Origin: an uncultured bacterium
Lineage (GTDB): Bacteria; Bacillota; Clostridia; Lachnospirales; Lachnospiraceae
Length of the DNA stretch: 64,000 bases
NCBI GenBank assembly: GCA_947243845.1
Contig: CAMXIF010000003.1
Location: 1-64,000, forward strand
Direction: 5' to 3'
The notes beneath the pieces are model-generated. The model saw nothing but the letters and a program-made list of their open reading frames with translations, did no database searches and was not told where the DNA came from. Position 1 is the stretch's first letter; each line of letters starts with the position of its first letter. Both the position numbers and the translations under genes were made by a program. Shown here in pieces: positions 7,663-16,319 of the stretch.

Positions 7663-9093
7663 TCAGACTAATTCCGCTCCTATAACTATAATGCAACTAT
7701 AATCTTTTTCCCCCCTCACGCTTCGTCCTAATCCTTGTTCAATCTTTTGAGCAATTTTCTTTTGAATTAATCCACTCTCTCTTCTTGCTTTCTCTTCATA
7801 TTTATCGCTCATATTCGTAAAAAAAGGAAGCGAATCCAAAATCAATATACGACATGCATTATCTGGTAAATCTATACCATCATATCTATTTGTTAATACT
7901 CTGAGTTTTTCAAATTTTCCTTGCTGTAAGCCGCTAATTTCAGAAAATATATTGTCTTTATCAATTAATATGCATCCAAAATCTTTATAAGCATCTTGCT
8001 TTTTCCATGTAGGAGTCAATGATACTGCTCCAAATTTATAAGTTATATTGCTAAAGCTTTCTATCATAGAGTCTCTTGTAAAACCGTCAGATATCAGCTC
8101 TGGAATTAATATCATTTTCTCCCCAGACCATTTCATCTTTTCGTTAACAATAGGGGTTTTAATTGCATCTACTGATATACCTAATGTCTTTACAAAAAAA
8201 CTATCGTCCTGCGTTGTTGCCGACATCAATACTCTATGTTTTGCCTTTGCAAAACTTCCAAACATATCAATAGGCGCAACCAATGGCATTATTTGCAATT
8301 CCCCTCCATTAATAAATGCCTGACACTTATCCAAATTATCCTTAATTAATGGCCACACAAAAGTTATACATTTATTCTGTTCATTAGATGCCAAAATTTT
8401 TAATACTTGAGATTTTTTATCTATCCATGCCCAATACGGAATCATCATCAAGTTTTCATAATCTTCATTATTTTGAATATCCCAAAAAGTTCCTTCACCT
8501 TGTTCCACTAAGTCATCTTCGAATATCTTCAATAATTCTGAATACAATTCTTTATCGGAATTTCTTTTAACACTAATCACAAAAGATTCTCGTATTGCAT
8601 CCAGACATGCGTGTGCATCATCAAGGACAACCGCTCCAACTTGTTCTGACGAATTCCCTGTTCCAAATATAGTTCTTCCATTAAACATTTTCTGCACATG
8701 AGTAACTAGAATTCTATTCCCTGCCAAAAAATCATTCGGTAATTGATTATTTTCACCAATTGTGCAAATTGGTATTCCAAATTTAGTAGCTTCTTTACAA
8801 ACCTGCTGCACTAAATATTTATTGGGGCAAATATAAATACAAGGTCCCTCTCCCTTATTCATTTTTGTCATTAGTATTAATAAGCCTATTAATGTTTTTC
8901 CTTCTCCAGTATGCAACTTAATAATAACGTCCTGCTCTCCAATTTTTTCATCATACCATTTCGACAATACCATTTCTTGAGATGCCCTTAGTGGTCCAGC
9001 TACACTTGTTCTGTCTAATCCATTATAAATATCTATTGGATTATCACTTTTTGTTACTAAAGTTCTTTTCATTTTCTTTGAAAAATCAATCAT
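7663..9093 (-). CDS. DEAD/DEAH-like helicase domain of an anti-phage helicase-nuclease, truncated by TGA
   Basis: 476 codons from ATG 9093 (AAGGAAGG 8 bases upstream). Superfamily 2 motifs are visible: Q-like RASQEM, motif I HTGEGKTLIG (~61-70), motif II LDDAHA (~165, a DEAH variant), motif III SATTQD (~290), motif VI QGLGRSVRGE near the end. The reading stops ...IIVIGAELV-TGA-FIRSVSTREL. Relatives of this family carry Arg at that point (GA.LVRFIR), so CGA to TGA is the simplest explanation. The downstream frame remains open for 365 codons with nuclease motifs. The protein as read therefore lacks its nuclease. Stop-codon readthrough cannot be excluded. The gene lies 38 bp behind the rloB-like gene and is probably in the same transcript. 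Confidence 0.82.
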   Translation of the reverse strand: MIDFSKKMKRTLVTKSDNPIDIYNGLDRTSVAGPLRASQEMVLSKWYDEKIGEQDVIIKLHTGEGKTLIGLLILMTKMNKGEGPCIYICPNKYLVQQVCKEATKFGIPICTIGENNQLPNDFLAGNRILVTHVQKMFNGRTIFGTGNSSEQVGAVVLDDAHACLDAIRESFVISVKRNSDKELYSELLKIFEDDLVEQGEGTFWDIQNNEDYENLMMIPYWAWIDKKSQVLKILASNEQNKCITFVWPLIKDNLDKCQAFINGGELQIMPLVAPIDMFGSFAKAKHRVLMSATTQDDSFFVKTLGISVDAIKTPIVNEKMKWSGEKMILIPELISDGFTRDSMIESFSNITYKFGAVSLTPTWKKQDAYKDFGCILIDKDNIFSEISGLQQGKFEKLRVLTNRYDGIDLPDNACRILILDSLPFFTNMSDKYEEKARRESGLIQKKIAQKIEQGLGRSVRGEKDYSCIIVIGAELV

Positions 9094-9130
9094 AATTTTT
9101 CCCTTCCTTTGCACTTAATTATCATAGATT

Positions 9131-9817
9131 TTATTGTAATTCCTCCGGCAAATACCTCGCCAATTCCTCCACCAACTCATACACCTTAGTCCCCGGCGCT
9201 ATGTCCGACGGTGTCTTTCCTTTATTCTCCTCTATAATTCTTTTTGCATATCGTATCGCCAGCTTGGGATTCCCCTTCTCCATCAGAATATGAAATATAT
9301 CTTTCATATTCTTTTGATACTTCCCGACCCCCAACTCTCTAAATTTATCATTGAGAAACTTGACATACTCTGATCTATGATTGTTTGAAGTATAGTAAGC
9401 AAAATGCAAAACAAACCAAAACTCAATACACTCATTGCTCCACGCCGCATGATACTGTAACTCTGGATTTTCAAAATTCAGCTTGTCCACTCGTTCTGTG
9501 ACACCATTAAAATCCTTTGCTGGAAAACTGTCTTTATCATACACACACCAAATCTGCCCTCTGTCAATCCCATTTTTATGGACATATCGTTCTGCCATGC
9601 CAATTACCCGCATCGTCTCTGCAGCGCAGGGCTCAATTTCAATCAAGACCATATCCCTATAAATCGGGTTATCCTCTATTATCCGCTTAAAACCTTCAAA
9701 ATAAAGCGGTTCCGTTTGCTCACCCTCACAGAAAATATAATAGCGATATTCCTTTTTCTCCAGATATTCTTTGCGTCTTTGTTTCCTCCACTGTGCCGTT
9801 CCAACCTTCTTAGGCAT
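9131..9817 (-). CDS. RloB-like TOPRIM-fold protein
   Basis: About 228 residues. The RloB family opening, a basic stretch followed by YRYYIFCEGEQTEPLYFEGF, is present, with the acidic E-G-E and T-E-P-x-Y-F signature. Next come WCVYDKDSF (~95), the D-x-D pair of a TOPRIM-like site, and AWSNECIEFWFVLHF (~130), also family-typical. ATG 9817 has GGAG 8 bases upstream and overlaps the end of the ATPase gene by 8 bases, so translation is coupled. RloA/RloB were first noted as R-linked ORFs beside hsdR genes of type I restriction loci, as here. By analogy with the AriA/AriB (PARIS) and OLD families, the ATPase may sense phage and release this protein as an effector nuclease. That role is inferred. 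Confidence 0.82.
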   Translation of the reverse strand: MPKKVGTAQWRKQRRKEYLEKKEYRYYIFCEGEQTEPLYFEGFKRIIEDNPIYRDMVLIEIEPCAAETMRVIGMAERYVHKNGIDRGQIWCVYDKDSFPAKDFNGVTERVDKLNFENPELQYHAAWSNECIEFWFVLHFAYYTSNNHRSEYVKFLNDKFRELGVGKYQKNMKDIFHILMEKGNPKLAIRYAKRIIEENKGKTPSDIAPGTKVYELVEELARYLPEELQ

Positions 9818-11036
9818 TGACATCACTCCAATCTATAATCTTTTTCAGATATGGATCTGCGCCATACTTGCCCTCTAAATATTGCTTGTCATATTTTGCA
9901 TCCATACGGACAGATTCGCCCTTCGTATTCTTAAATTCTACCAAAGAATAAAGTTTAGAGTTCTGCTCCTTTCCCTTTGCCACAAACCAGATTTCATCCC
10001 GGCGAAATATATCATTATTCATGGTTGACAAATCATGTGAAGTGAAAATGAGTTGCGCACCATTCTTGTTAATCTCCATATTATTGAATAACATGATTAC
10101 ATATCGCAGCAATATCGGATGAATTTTTGCATCCAACTCGTCAATCACTAAGGTTGTTCCAACAACAAGACTTCTTGCAATAAAAGGCAATAGTCCAAAC
10201 AGTTTCCTTGTTCCGCTAGATTCCTCTGCCAAAGTTAATTCCGTATTATATCCATTTACAGTATGCTTTGTATATACTTCAATATAGTTTTCTTCCTTCT
10301 CTTCAATCCGAAAGTCCTCAATATCCAAATCCATCTCGCGAATCATATCAAGCACAAGTTTTTTTACCTCATCTGTCTTAGCTATGGCTGTTCGCAATTC
10401 CTGCCTCGGATTTCCATAATTCAAAAAGTCAATGGACTCCTCAAACCATTCAATCACATCAGAAATTACTTCATTCTTTTTATAGGTAATTCCCAAATAG
10501 GATAACAACGGCAGCGTCTCTGAAATCTCTTCACTGATTTTAATTTTTCCGAACACTCCCTTTAATTCGATTACATTCCCATTTCTTACAAAAAGTGCCG
10601 AACGTCTTCCGGTATCTAATTTAATCCGGTCCAAACTCTCATAAACAACAACATCCTGCTTCACATGAAGGATATAACGGTATTCTGCAATATCAGTCCT
10701 GAAAAACATTTCAAACTCCGTTGGCTTCTTTCTCGTTTCTTCTGAAAAAGCAAAAGGCTCTACTGGAATCTTCCTTGCTTTGTATTCGCACTCCGTCTTA
10801 TCACAAGTTGCACACAAAGGTCTTAACACTTTTGCATCCAATGTATGCAGTGCTTCCAATACATTAGATTTACCGCCGCCATTCGGACCGTAAATCACTG
10901 ATACCGGCAAAAAATTTTCGCGGTCCTTCGTTTGGATAATTCTATCTCTGTGTTCCATGATTGCTGTTGCCTGCATATCAAACGTCATCTCTTCACGGAT
11001 ACTTTTGTAATTCTTCACGGTAAACTGACACAACAT
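9810..11036 (-). CDS. RloA-like AAA15/OLD-type ATPase
   Basis: About 408 residues of the AAA_15/AAA_21 ATPase group (COG1106-like), related to SMC/ABC ATPases. Walker A is YGPNGGGKSNVLEAL (~45-60), with the signature-like LAEESSGTRKLFGLL (~270), Walker B VIDELDAKIHPILLRYV (~300) and a following SHD switch (FTSHDLSTMN). Cys pairs in LCATCDKTECEY (~93-105) may bind zinc. ATG 11036 has GGAGG 8 bases upstream; the ORF start at 11051 has none. It is the first gene of the rloA-rloB-helicase unit and has its own promoter and a dyad upstream (11064-11116). Probable sensor partner of the RloB-like protein. Confidence 0.85.
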   Translation of the reverse strand: MLCQFTVKNYKSIREEMTFDMQATAIMEHRDRIIQTKDRENFLPVSVIYGPNGGGKSNVLEALHTLDAKVLRPLCATCDKTECEYKARKIPVEPFAFSEETRKKPTEFEMFFRTDIAEYRYILHVKQDVVVYESLDRIKLDTGRRSALFVRNGNVIELKGVFGKIKISEEISETLPLLSYLGITYKKNEVISDVIEWFEESIDFLNYGNPRQELRTAIAKTDEVKKLVLDMIREMDLDIEDFRIEEKEENYIEVYTKHTVNGYNTELTLAEESSGTRKLFGLLPFIARSLVVGTTLVIDELDAKIHPILLRYVIMLFNNMEINKNGAQLIFTSHDLSTMNNDIFRRDEIWFVAKGKEQNSKLYSLVEFKNTKGESVRMDAKYDKQYLEGKYGADPYLKKIIDWSDVNA

Positions 11037-11063
11037 ATCTTCTACCTCCATCTTTTATCTATT

Positions 11064-11116
11064 ATTATACACAGAATCTTTCTTTTGTAAACAACATTTG
11101 AGATTTTTTCTCAAAT
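11064..11116 (-). promoter_or_regulatory. Promoter and upstream dyad of the rloA-rloB unit
   Basis: On the minus strand TTTACA (11091-11086) and a perfect TATAAT (11069-11064) are 16 bp apart, ending about 28 bp before the rloA ATG. Just upstream of the -35 box is an 8-bp inverted repeat, ATTTGAGA / TCTCAAAT (11096-11116, 5-base centre), a possible operator. Confidence 0.6.
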
Positions 11117-11152
11117 ATCTTCCAATAATTTTCCATTTTCCTTAATACACTA

Positions 11153-11182
11153 AGGCCGCAGAAATCATATGATTCCAGCGAC
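11153..11182 (-). terminator. Hairpin after the small ORF
   Basis: GGCCGCAGAAATCATATGAT is followed by TCCAGCGACC, making an imperfect 13-14 bp hairpin immediately behind the 60-codon ORF. The T-run is weak, so termination may be partial. Confidence 0.45.
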
Positions 11183-11188
11183 CTTAAT

Positions 11189-11371
11189 CTATTCTTTCTT
11201 TACTTCGCCCGCTTCCTCACTCTCCGACAGTTCTATAAGTTTCCTCTCCACCTTTCCCGCATTAGCTTGAATACATATCTCCAGCAATACTTTCGCTGTT
11301 TCTTCCACTGTATTGGGATTATGTACAATATAATTTAGCTTTCTTACTTTTCCATCCGTAAAATTTTTCAT
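11189..11371 (-). CDS. Small protein of unknown function inside the element
   Basis: 60 codons from ATG 11371, which has GGGAGG 11 bases upstream; a start at 11410 is also open but has no ribosome site. The product begins MKNFTDGKVRKLNYIVHNPN, has a helical middle (TVEETAKVLLEICIQANAGK) and an acidic-basic tail. I do not recognise it. Short TnpW-like proteins of this kind occur in Clostridia mobile elements, and a recombination directionality factor or a small regulator would be possible, but nothing in the sequence decides this. It stands alone between two hairpins. Confidence 0.5.
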   Translation of the reverse strand: MKNFTDGKVRKLNYIVHNPNTVEETAKVLLEICIQANAGKVERKLIELSESEEAGEVKKE

Positions 11372-11410
11372 GGTGGGAAACACCTCCCAGCCCTCATGGT
11401 CTTTGTCCAT

Positions 11411-12138
11411 TCTATGAAAATCGATCTAAATTTATTAAACATTCTGAGATAAATTTTCACAATTTCTTTCCTCATTTCCTGTCAGCAAATTTTCACAAAC
11501 ACGAAAAGGACAGCCCAGACCGGTTCCCTACGGTCTGTGACTGCCCTTACGCTGTGTTGGATAAAAACATCCAAAATCCCTGATTATTCTGCAAACAGTT
11601 GGGGAAGATTGCAGTATCATTTACAGGATTATATATTCTACTTTTATATTTTTTATTTCTAACCTATCCAGCAGCTATTTACAAACAGGTATCAATAAAA
11701 TTTCTGTCTTTCATCTTCTGTCTAACTTATAATATTATTGTAAATGGCAAAGAGGCAAAAATCTTCCTATTTTGAAAAGAGTTTTTAACAAATTTATATT
11801 AAAATACTCATGCAATTTTTACACAATATTTCGGTCTATACTATATAATCCTCAATCTTCCTGCGGCAGATTAAAGCAGTACAGCAAGCACTACCTGTGT
11901 CATGACACAAGGCAAAATAGCAAGCATTGCTTGCGTATATACTCAAATTCATTTTTCAAAACACCCCTGCTGAAACTTTTGAAACTCTTTCTGCTTTTAC
12001 TTACTAAGGTACACTTCCCTAATCCTTGAAAAAACATGATTAAGTCATAATAAAATGTACCGCATTGGAAAATTCTGTCCACTGCGATACACTTTAATGT
12101 TCTGAAAACACATCTTATAAAATGCACCTTTATATCCG
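11411..12138. other. Non-coding gap in the element with palindromes, no supported gene
   Basis: 728 bp, AT-rich, between hsdR and the small ORF. Open frames here (80-85 codons) have no ribosome site or recognisable composition. It holds a perfect 14-bp palindrome TGTGTCATGACACA (11896-11909), a second GCAAGCA-T-TGCTTGC (11920-11934) and a strong terminator at 11504-11546. A small RNA made toward that terminator is possible. Confidence 0.5.
11504..11546 (-). terminator. Strong terminator 0.6 kb downstream of hsdR
   Basis: On the minus strand GGGCAGTCACAGACCG pairs with CGGTCTGGGCTGTCC (one bulge) and is followed by TTTTCGTG. It would end hsdR readthrough or an unannotated RNA from the gap. 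Confidence 0.7.
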
Positions 12139-15099
12139 TCAATCAATTAACGAAGCAATCTCCGGCATAAGAACATTCTTAAACTCATCAATCATCAGCG
12201 TCCTGAATCTAAACTTAGGCAAGGCATCTTCCTTTTCTTCTTTATAAACCGCATAATCTGCACTGTCCTTCAATTTATTTTCATTTGCAAGTTCGCCGTC
12301 CCTGAATTGAAAAACTTCATACTTCACATCTTCAAAATCCAGATACCATTTTTCAGCATACTTCTTGATTTCCGTATCAATAACAGCATAACGCATCTGA
12401 TTGATAATAACGGAAATATCTTGTCCCAGAAATTTCTCTTTATCCTTTTCAATTTCTTCCACAACCTGCATAAGAAGCGCACTTAATTTCGGATTATCGC
12501 CCGCAAATTCTGCTATAATCTCTTTGATAGTCCTTATTCTAGTCTCAAATTCAGCCTCGTTAAAATCATTTTGTGACTGGTCTAAGGACTCCACAACTCC
12601 CCGCAACAATTCTACAATATACTCAAAGTCAATCCTTAGTTTGCTGTAGGCTACCAGATCATAGTCATCCCATACAGGTTCTTCATCCGAGTTTGAGTCA
12701 TCACTCGACTTTTTCAGTTCCTCCATCACATTCTTATACATTGCCGCATAATTTTCATATTCATCTTCCGAAAAACCGAACTCATCTAGCACATGCGGTT
12801 CATATACAGAAAATGATTTTAAGTGTGCAAAATCGTGATCTAAATCCCTGAAAAGTTGGACAAATGCCTTCTTCTGCTTTCGGGACAGCCCTGCTATGTC
12901 TTCGGGTTTATGTGCCAGATTGCGGATTGTTTTAAGGGATATGGAAAAAGATGTTTTCACATCATCCCAATCCTCCGCAATGGGATTGCCATCACCTCCA
13001 CGCGAATACAGCTTGAGTGCCTTATTAATTGCGTTTTTATACTCTTTGGGCGCCTGAAATGTCACAATCTGACCGTACTGCTTTGCATAATCAAAAAGCC
13101 TGTTAGTACGGGAAAATGCCTGAATGATATTCTGCGGAGCCATAGGCTGTCTGTCAATAAATAAAGTAGACAGACAAGGTGCATCAAACCCGGTTAAAAG
13201 CCGATCGACCACAATCACCAAATCAAGCTGCTGACTTCGATCCAGATACTTTTTCTCTTTTCTTGCCAAACGTTCATTGAGGTTATTATTGTAGGCATTT
13301 ATGGCATCTATCTGATAATTGCTGCCAAACATTTCCTGATAATCTTTTAACGCTTCCTTCATTTTATCTTGGTTAATCGTAGAAGTCTCTTCATTTTCCG
13401 ACAGCGAATAGGTTATGGCAAACTTCGGGAAATCGGGCAGTGCCTTATGTACGGTATCGCTGATTTTCAACTCGTCTTGTCCCGCTTTTACCTTTTTCAG
13501 CAAGTCATAATATTTTTGTGCCCTCTCAATCGAACTGGTTGTCAATATCGCTTCATAGGTTCTGCCTTTATTATTGTTCATGCCAAATTTGTCATAGGAC
13601 TGGTTCAAAATGACATTCAGAACTTTCCGCATATGTTCTTCCGTTTCATATACCTTTTTGGCCTCATCGTCATTTAAATCCTTTGCTCCAAGATTTTCAA
13701 CCATGAATCCCAAAACTGCCTCATCATGGATAGCCTCTTTGATGGTATAACTATGCAGGCATTCACCATACATCTGTTCTGTAGTCTGTGGTAAATCACC
13801 TTTCTGTTCATATTTATTTTCCTCAAAAATGGGCGTACCCGTAAAACCATACCACAACGAATTAGCAAAAAATTTCTCCAGTTCTCTTTTGGTATGCGGT
13901 GTTATAGCCCTGTGGCATTCATCAACAACAAAAGCGACTTTTAAGGATTTAATTTTTTCATATCGCTTTGTTCCTTCCTTCAATCGCCGATTTACCATGA
14001 TCTGCATTTTCTGTCTGGTGGTAACTATCATCTGGCGGTTGTCATCCGCTATCTTTTCTATGAGTGAATCAACATAATCCGTATCATCCACGTCAATCGT
14101 ATCGTTATCCGCATAGGACTGAAAAGCCATTTTGGTCTGCATATCAAGGTCTTTTCTGTCAATGAGGAATACCGTTTTCTCAATTGCTGGAATGTCCATC
14201 AGCAGATTTCTGGTAGCCTTGTAGGAAGTCATCGTCTTCCCGGATCCTGTCGTATGCCAGATAAATCCTGATTTTCCCAGCTTCGATGCTGCCCGCATTA
14301 CTTCAATCGCATGAATCTGATAGGGACGCAGTATTAAAAGTTTCCTTTTATCGTTGTCAAGAACCGTATATCTGGTAATCATCTCATGCGCTTCCGGTAT
14401 TTTAAGGACTGCCTTAGCAAACTCAATATAATCACAGACAGGCTGATTTTCTTCGTCAAGCCATCCTGTGATAAATTTTTTGTTTAGTTCCGTATCCCTC
14501 GCGGCAGAAAAATACTTTGTATCTACGGCATTGCTCACCACAAACATCTGCACATTGGAAAAAATGCCGTGGAACTTCCCCTCTGTAATATATTTCTTGA
14601 TCTGACGGTAGGCATCCATATAGGAATGTTCTTTGTTCTTAAGTTCAATATGGATCAAAGGAATTCCATTAATAAGGAGCGTTACGTCAAAGCGTCTGTC
14701 CCTGTCTCCCTCTGCATCTTCTGGCTTAAAAGCTTGATATTGATTGATGACCTCGTACACACTTGTCCCACCAGCCACATGCTCATTATTCATCACCATA
14801 AGATGCAGAGTTTCATTTCCACGCTGGACATGAACATATACCTTGCCGTTTTCACCTACCAGCCATTCCCCCGCATCATAGAATGATGCGTGAGACAAAT
14901 CATTCTTAATCTTTGCAAATTCAGAATCGCTGAGAGAAACATCATTAAGTTTCGCTTTATTATTCTGTTCCAAGATATATTTAAAATTATTCCATAGCTG
15001 TTCCTCTGTTCTGATATCAGGTCTGTATGTCCATTGAGACTCATCACAGCAAAGCTGGTCTATCAATCTCTTTTCCATTACGGATTCTAATTCTGCCAT
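12139..15099 (-). CDS. hsdR: Type I restriction enzyme, R (endonuclease/translocase) subunit
   Basis: 986 residues, normal for HsdR. It cuts unmodified DNA after ATP-driven translocation in complex with HsdM and HsdS. The N-terminal PD-(D/E)xK nuclease is at ~135-160 (RRFDVTLLINGIPLIHIELK). SF2 translocase motifs follow: HTTGSGKTMTSY (~290), VVDECHRA (~395, DECH box), GFTGTP (~420), VVDRLLTGFDAP and QAFSRTNRLF (~620-660). A helical C-terminal domain binds the methylase core. It starts 3 bp after the hsdS stop and is the last gene of the operon from 18,442. All motifs are intact. Confidence 0.96.
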   Translation of the reverse strand: MAELESVMEKRLIDQLCCDESQWTYRPDIRTEEQLWNNFKYILEQNNKAKLNDVSLSDSEFAKIKNDLSHASFYDAGEWLVGENGKVYVHVQRGNETLHLMVMNNEHVAGGTSVYEVINQYQAFKPEDAEGDRDRRFDVTLLINGIPLIHIELKNKEHSYMDAYRQIKKYITEGKFHGIFSNVQMFVVSNAVDTKYFSAARDTELNKKFITGWLDEENQPVCDYIEFAKAVLKIPEAHEMITRYTVLDNDKRKLLILRPYQIHAIEVMRAASKLGKSGFIWHTTGSGKTMTSYKATRNLLMDIPAIEKTVFLIDRKDLDMQTKMAFQSYADNDTIDVDDTDYVDSLIEKIADDNRQMIVTTRQKMQIMVNRRLKEGTKRYEKIKSLKVAFVVDECHRAITPHTKRELEKFFANSLWYGFTGTPIFEENKYEQKGDLPQTTEQMYGECLHSYTIKEAIHDEAVLGFMVENLGAKDLNDDEAKKVYETEEHMRKVLNVILNQSYDKFGMNNNKGRTYEAILTTSSIERAQKYYDLLKKVKAGQDELKISDTVHKALPDFPKFAITYSLSENEETSTINQDKMKEALKDYQEMFGSNYQIDAINAYNNNLNERLARKEKKYLDRSQQLDLVIVVDRLLTGFDAPCLSTLFIDRQPMAPQNIIQAFSRTNRLFDYAKQYGQIVTFQAPKEYKNAINKALKLYSRGGDGNPIAEDWDDVKTSFSISLKTIRNLAHKPEDIAGLSRKQKKAFVQLFRDLDHDFAHLKSFSVYEPHVLDEFGFSEDEYENYAAMYKNVMEELKKSSDDSNSDEEPVWDDYDLVAYSKLRIDFEYIVELLRGVVESLDQSQNDFNEAEFETRIRTIKEIIAEFAGDNPKLSALLMQVVEEIEKDKEKFLGQDISVIINQMRYAVIDTEIKKYAEKWYLDFEDVKYEVFQFRDGELANENKLKDSADYAVYKEEKEDALPKFRFRTLMIDEFKNVLMPEIASLID

Positions 15100-15102
15100 A
15101 AG

Positions 15103-16317
15103 CTATCCTTTCTGTGGAAACATATTCTGTAGCATAAACTTCTTTACTTCTTTTAACTCATCACACTTACGCTGGTGAAGGGTGATAAGGTGGTCGAGAG
15201 CTTCAAAATAACATCCAATCCGTTGTTGTTCTTCTAATGATGGCACATCGATTTTAAACTCTCTAATATCGTTCAAACTCAAATGTGGCACCGCAGTTTC
15301 CGTTTTATTCATTGCAATATAGTTTAGAAAATCTCTCTGTATTGTTTGATACATAAAATTTGAATCTGCAATTTTTCTTTTAGTCCTTGCTCTAGTCACG
15401 CGTTGAACCAAAAGCGCCGGAAGCTGCGATTCCTCAATTTTTGCATAGCTTTTTCCAATAAGGGCACCATCCATTTGAATCAATATATCATTACTTTCAA
15501 GTAAAAAATTCTCCAATCCCTCTGAAGAGCTCCATCTCATACAAATTTCATCGGCAAAATCTAAATATCCTCTTTTCACATTCATTCCACGAACTAATTT
15601 TATTCCTTGCTCTGCAAATTTCTCACTCTCAAAAGGATATCCTGTTATCAATTCATTACAGTCACCAAACTTACACTGTTCCCAAGCATCAGTAAATCCT
15701 GCAAATCGAATTTCCGGATTTTTCTTACCATTCCGGGGGAACATTTTTTGCAACATATATCTCTTCAGTTCTTTTGTCTCATCACACTTATGCTGGTGAA
15801 AGGTGATGAGGTGGTCGAGAGCTTCAATATAATCACCAATTCTCTTCTGTTCTTCAAAACTCGGATACGGAATTTCGACACTTTTCATTCCTTCTACATC
15901 AATGCTTTTCCCATCACGAATACCATATATATGTGGCACCAATTTTTTCTTAATAAATTCATATGACCGAAAGAATGCATAATAGAATCTTGCATCAGCC
16001 GATACACCATGAAATGTATGATATGCAGGGCTTATGATGCCATCACAAGTCGCTTTTTCCAATCCACCCTCAAACGAACGCAAGTGCAAAATAAAGTCAT
16101 CTTTTCGCACTAATTTATATCCTGTCAGACTAGCCTTATCATACATAATATTTCTGTCTGATTCGTCCCTTCTGACAGTTCCGCCACCTTGAATTATTGT
16201 AAGTGCAGGCAACTCTGGATGATTCTTTTCTACATACTCTTCAAATACTTCCCCCAGCTTACGTTGTTCCCAAGCATCCACAAATCCCTTAAATCTTATC
16301 TTCGGTGTATCTGCCAC
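15103..16317 (-). CDS. hsdS: Type I restriction enzyme, S (specificity) subunit, two target-recognition domains
   Basis: About 404 residues. Two half-repeats each begin IRF.GF.DAWEQ and end in the conserved helix (EALDHLITFHQHKCDETKEL ... and EALDHLITLHQRKCDELKEV). They hold two target-recognition domains for the two halves of a split recognition site. I chose GTG 16317 because GGAGG lies 8 bases upstream; the coding end of hsdM supplies that site. The helix repeats are also similar at DNA level (15125-15233 and 15747-15856), which permits domain shuffling. The recognition sequence cannot be deduced. Confidence 0.93.
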   Translation of the reverse strand: MADTPKIRFKGFVDAWEQRKLGEVFEEYVEKNHPELPALTIIQGGGTVRRDESDRNIMYDKASLTGYKLVRKDDFILHLRSFEGGLEKATCDGIISPAYHTFHGVSADARFYYAFFRSYEFIKKKLVPHIYGIRDGKSIDVEGMKSVEIPYPSFEEQKRIGDYIEALDHLITFHQHKCDETKELKRYMLQKMFPRNGKKNPEIRFAGFTDAWEQCKFGDCNELITGYPFESEKFAEQGIKLVRGMNVKRGYLDFADEICMRWSSSEGLENFLLESNDILIQMDGALIGKSYAKIEESQLPALLVQRVTRARTKRKIADSNFMYQTIQRDFLNYIAMNKTETAVPHLSLNDIREFKIDVPSLEEQQRIGCYFEALDHLITLHQRKCDELKEVKKFMLQNMFPQKG

Positions 16318-16319
16318 AA

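Noticed and set aside
8048-8323. Plus-strand ORF inside the helicase gene
   Set aside because: Antisense shadow of the helicase reading frame in AT-rich DNA.
11772-12142. Overlapping 80-85 codon ORFs on both strands behind hsdR
   Set aside because: No ribosome site, no recognisable family, and they span palindromes; kept as non-coding.
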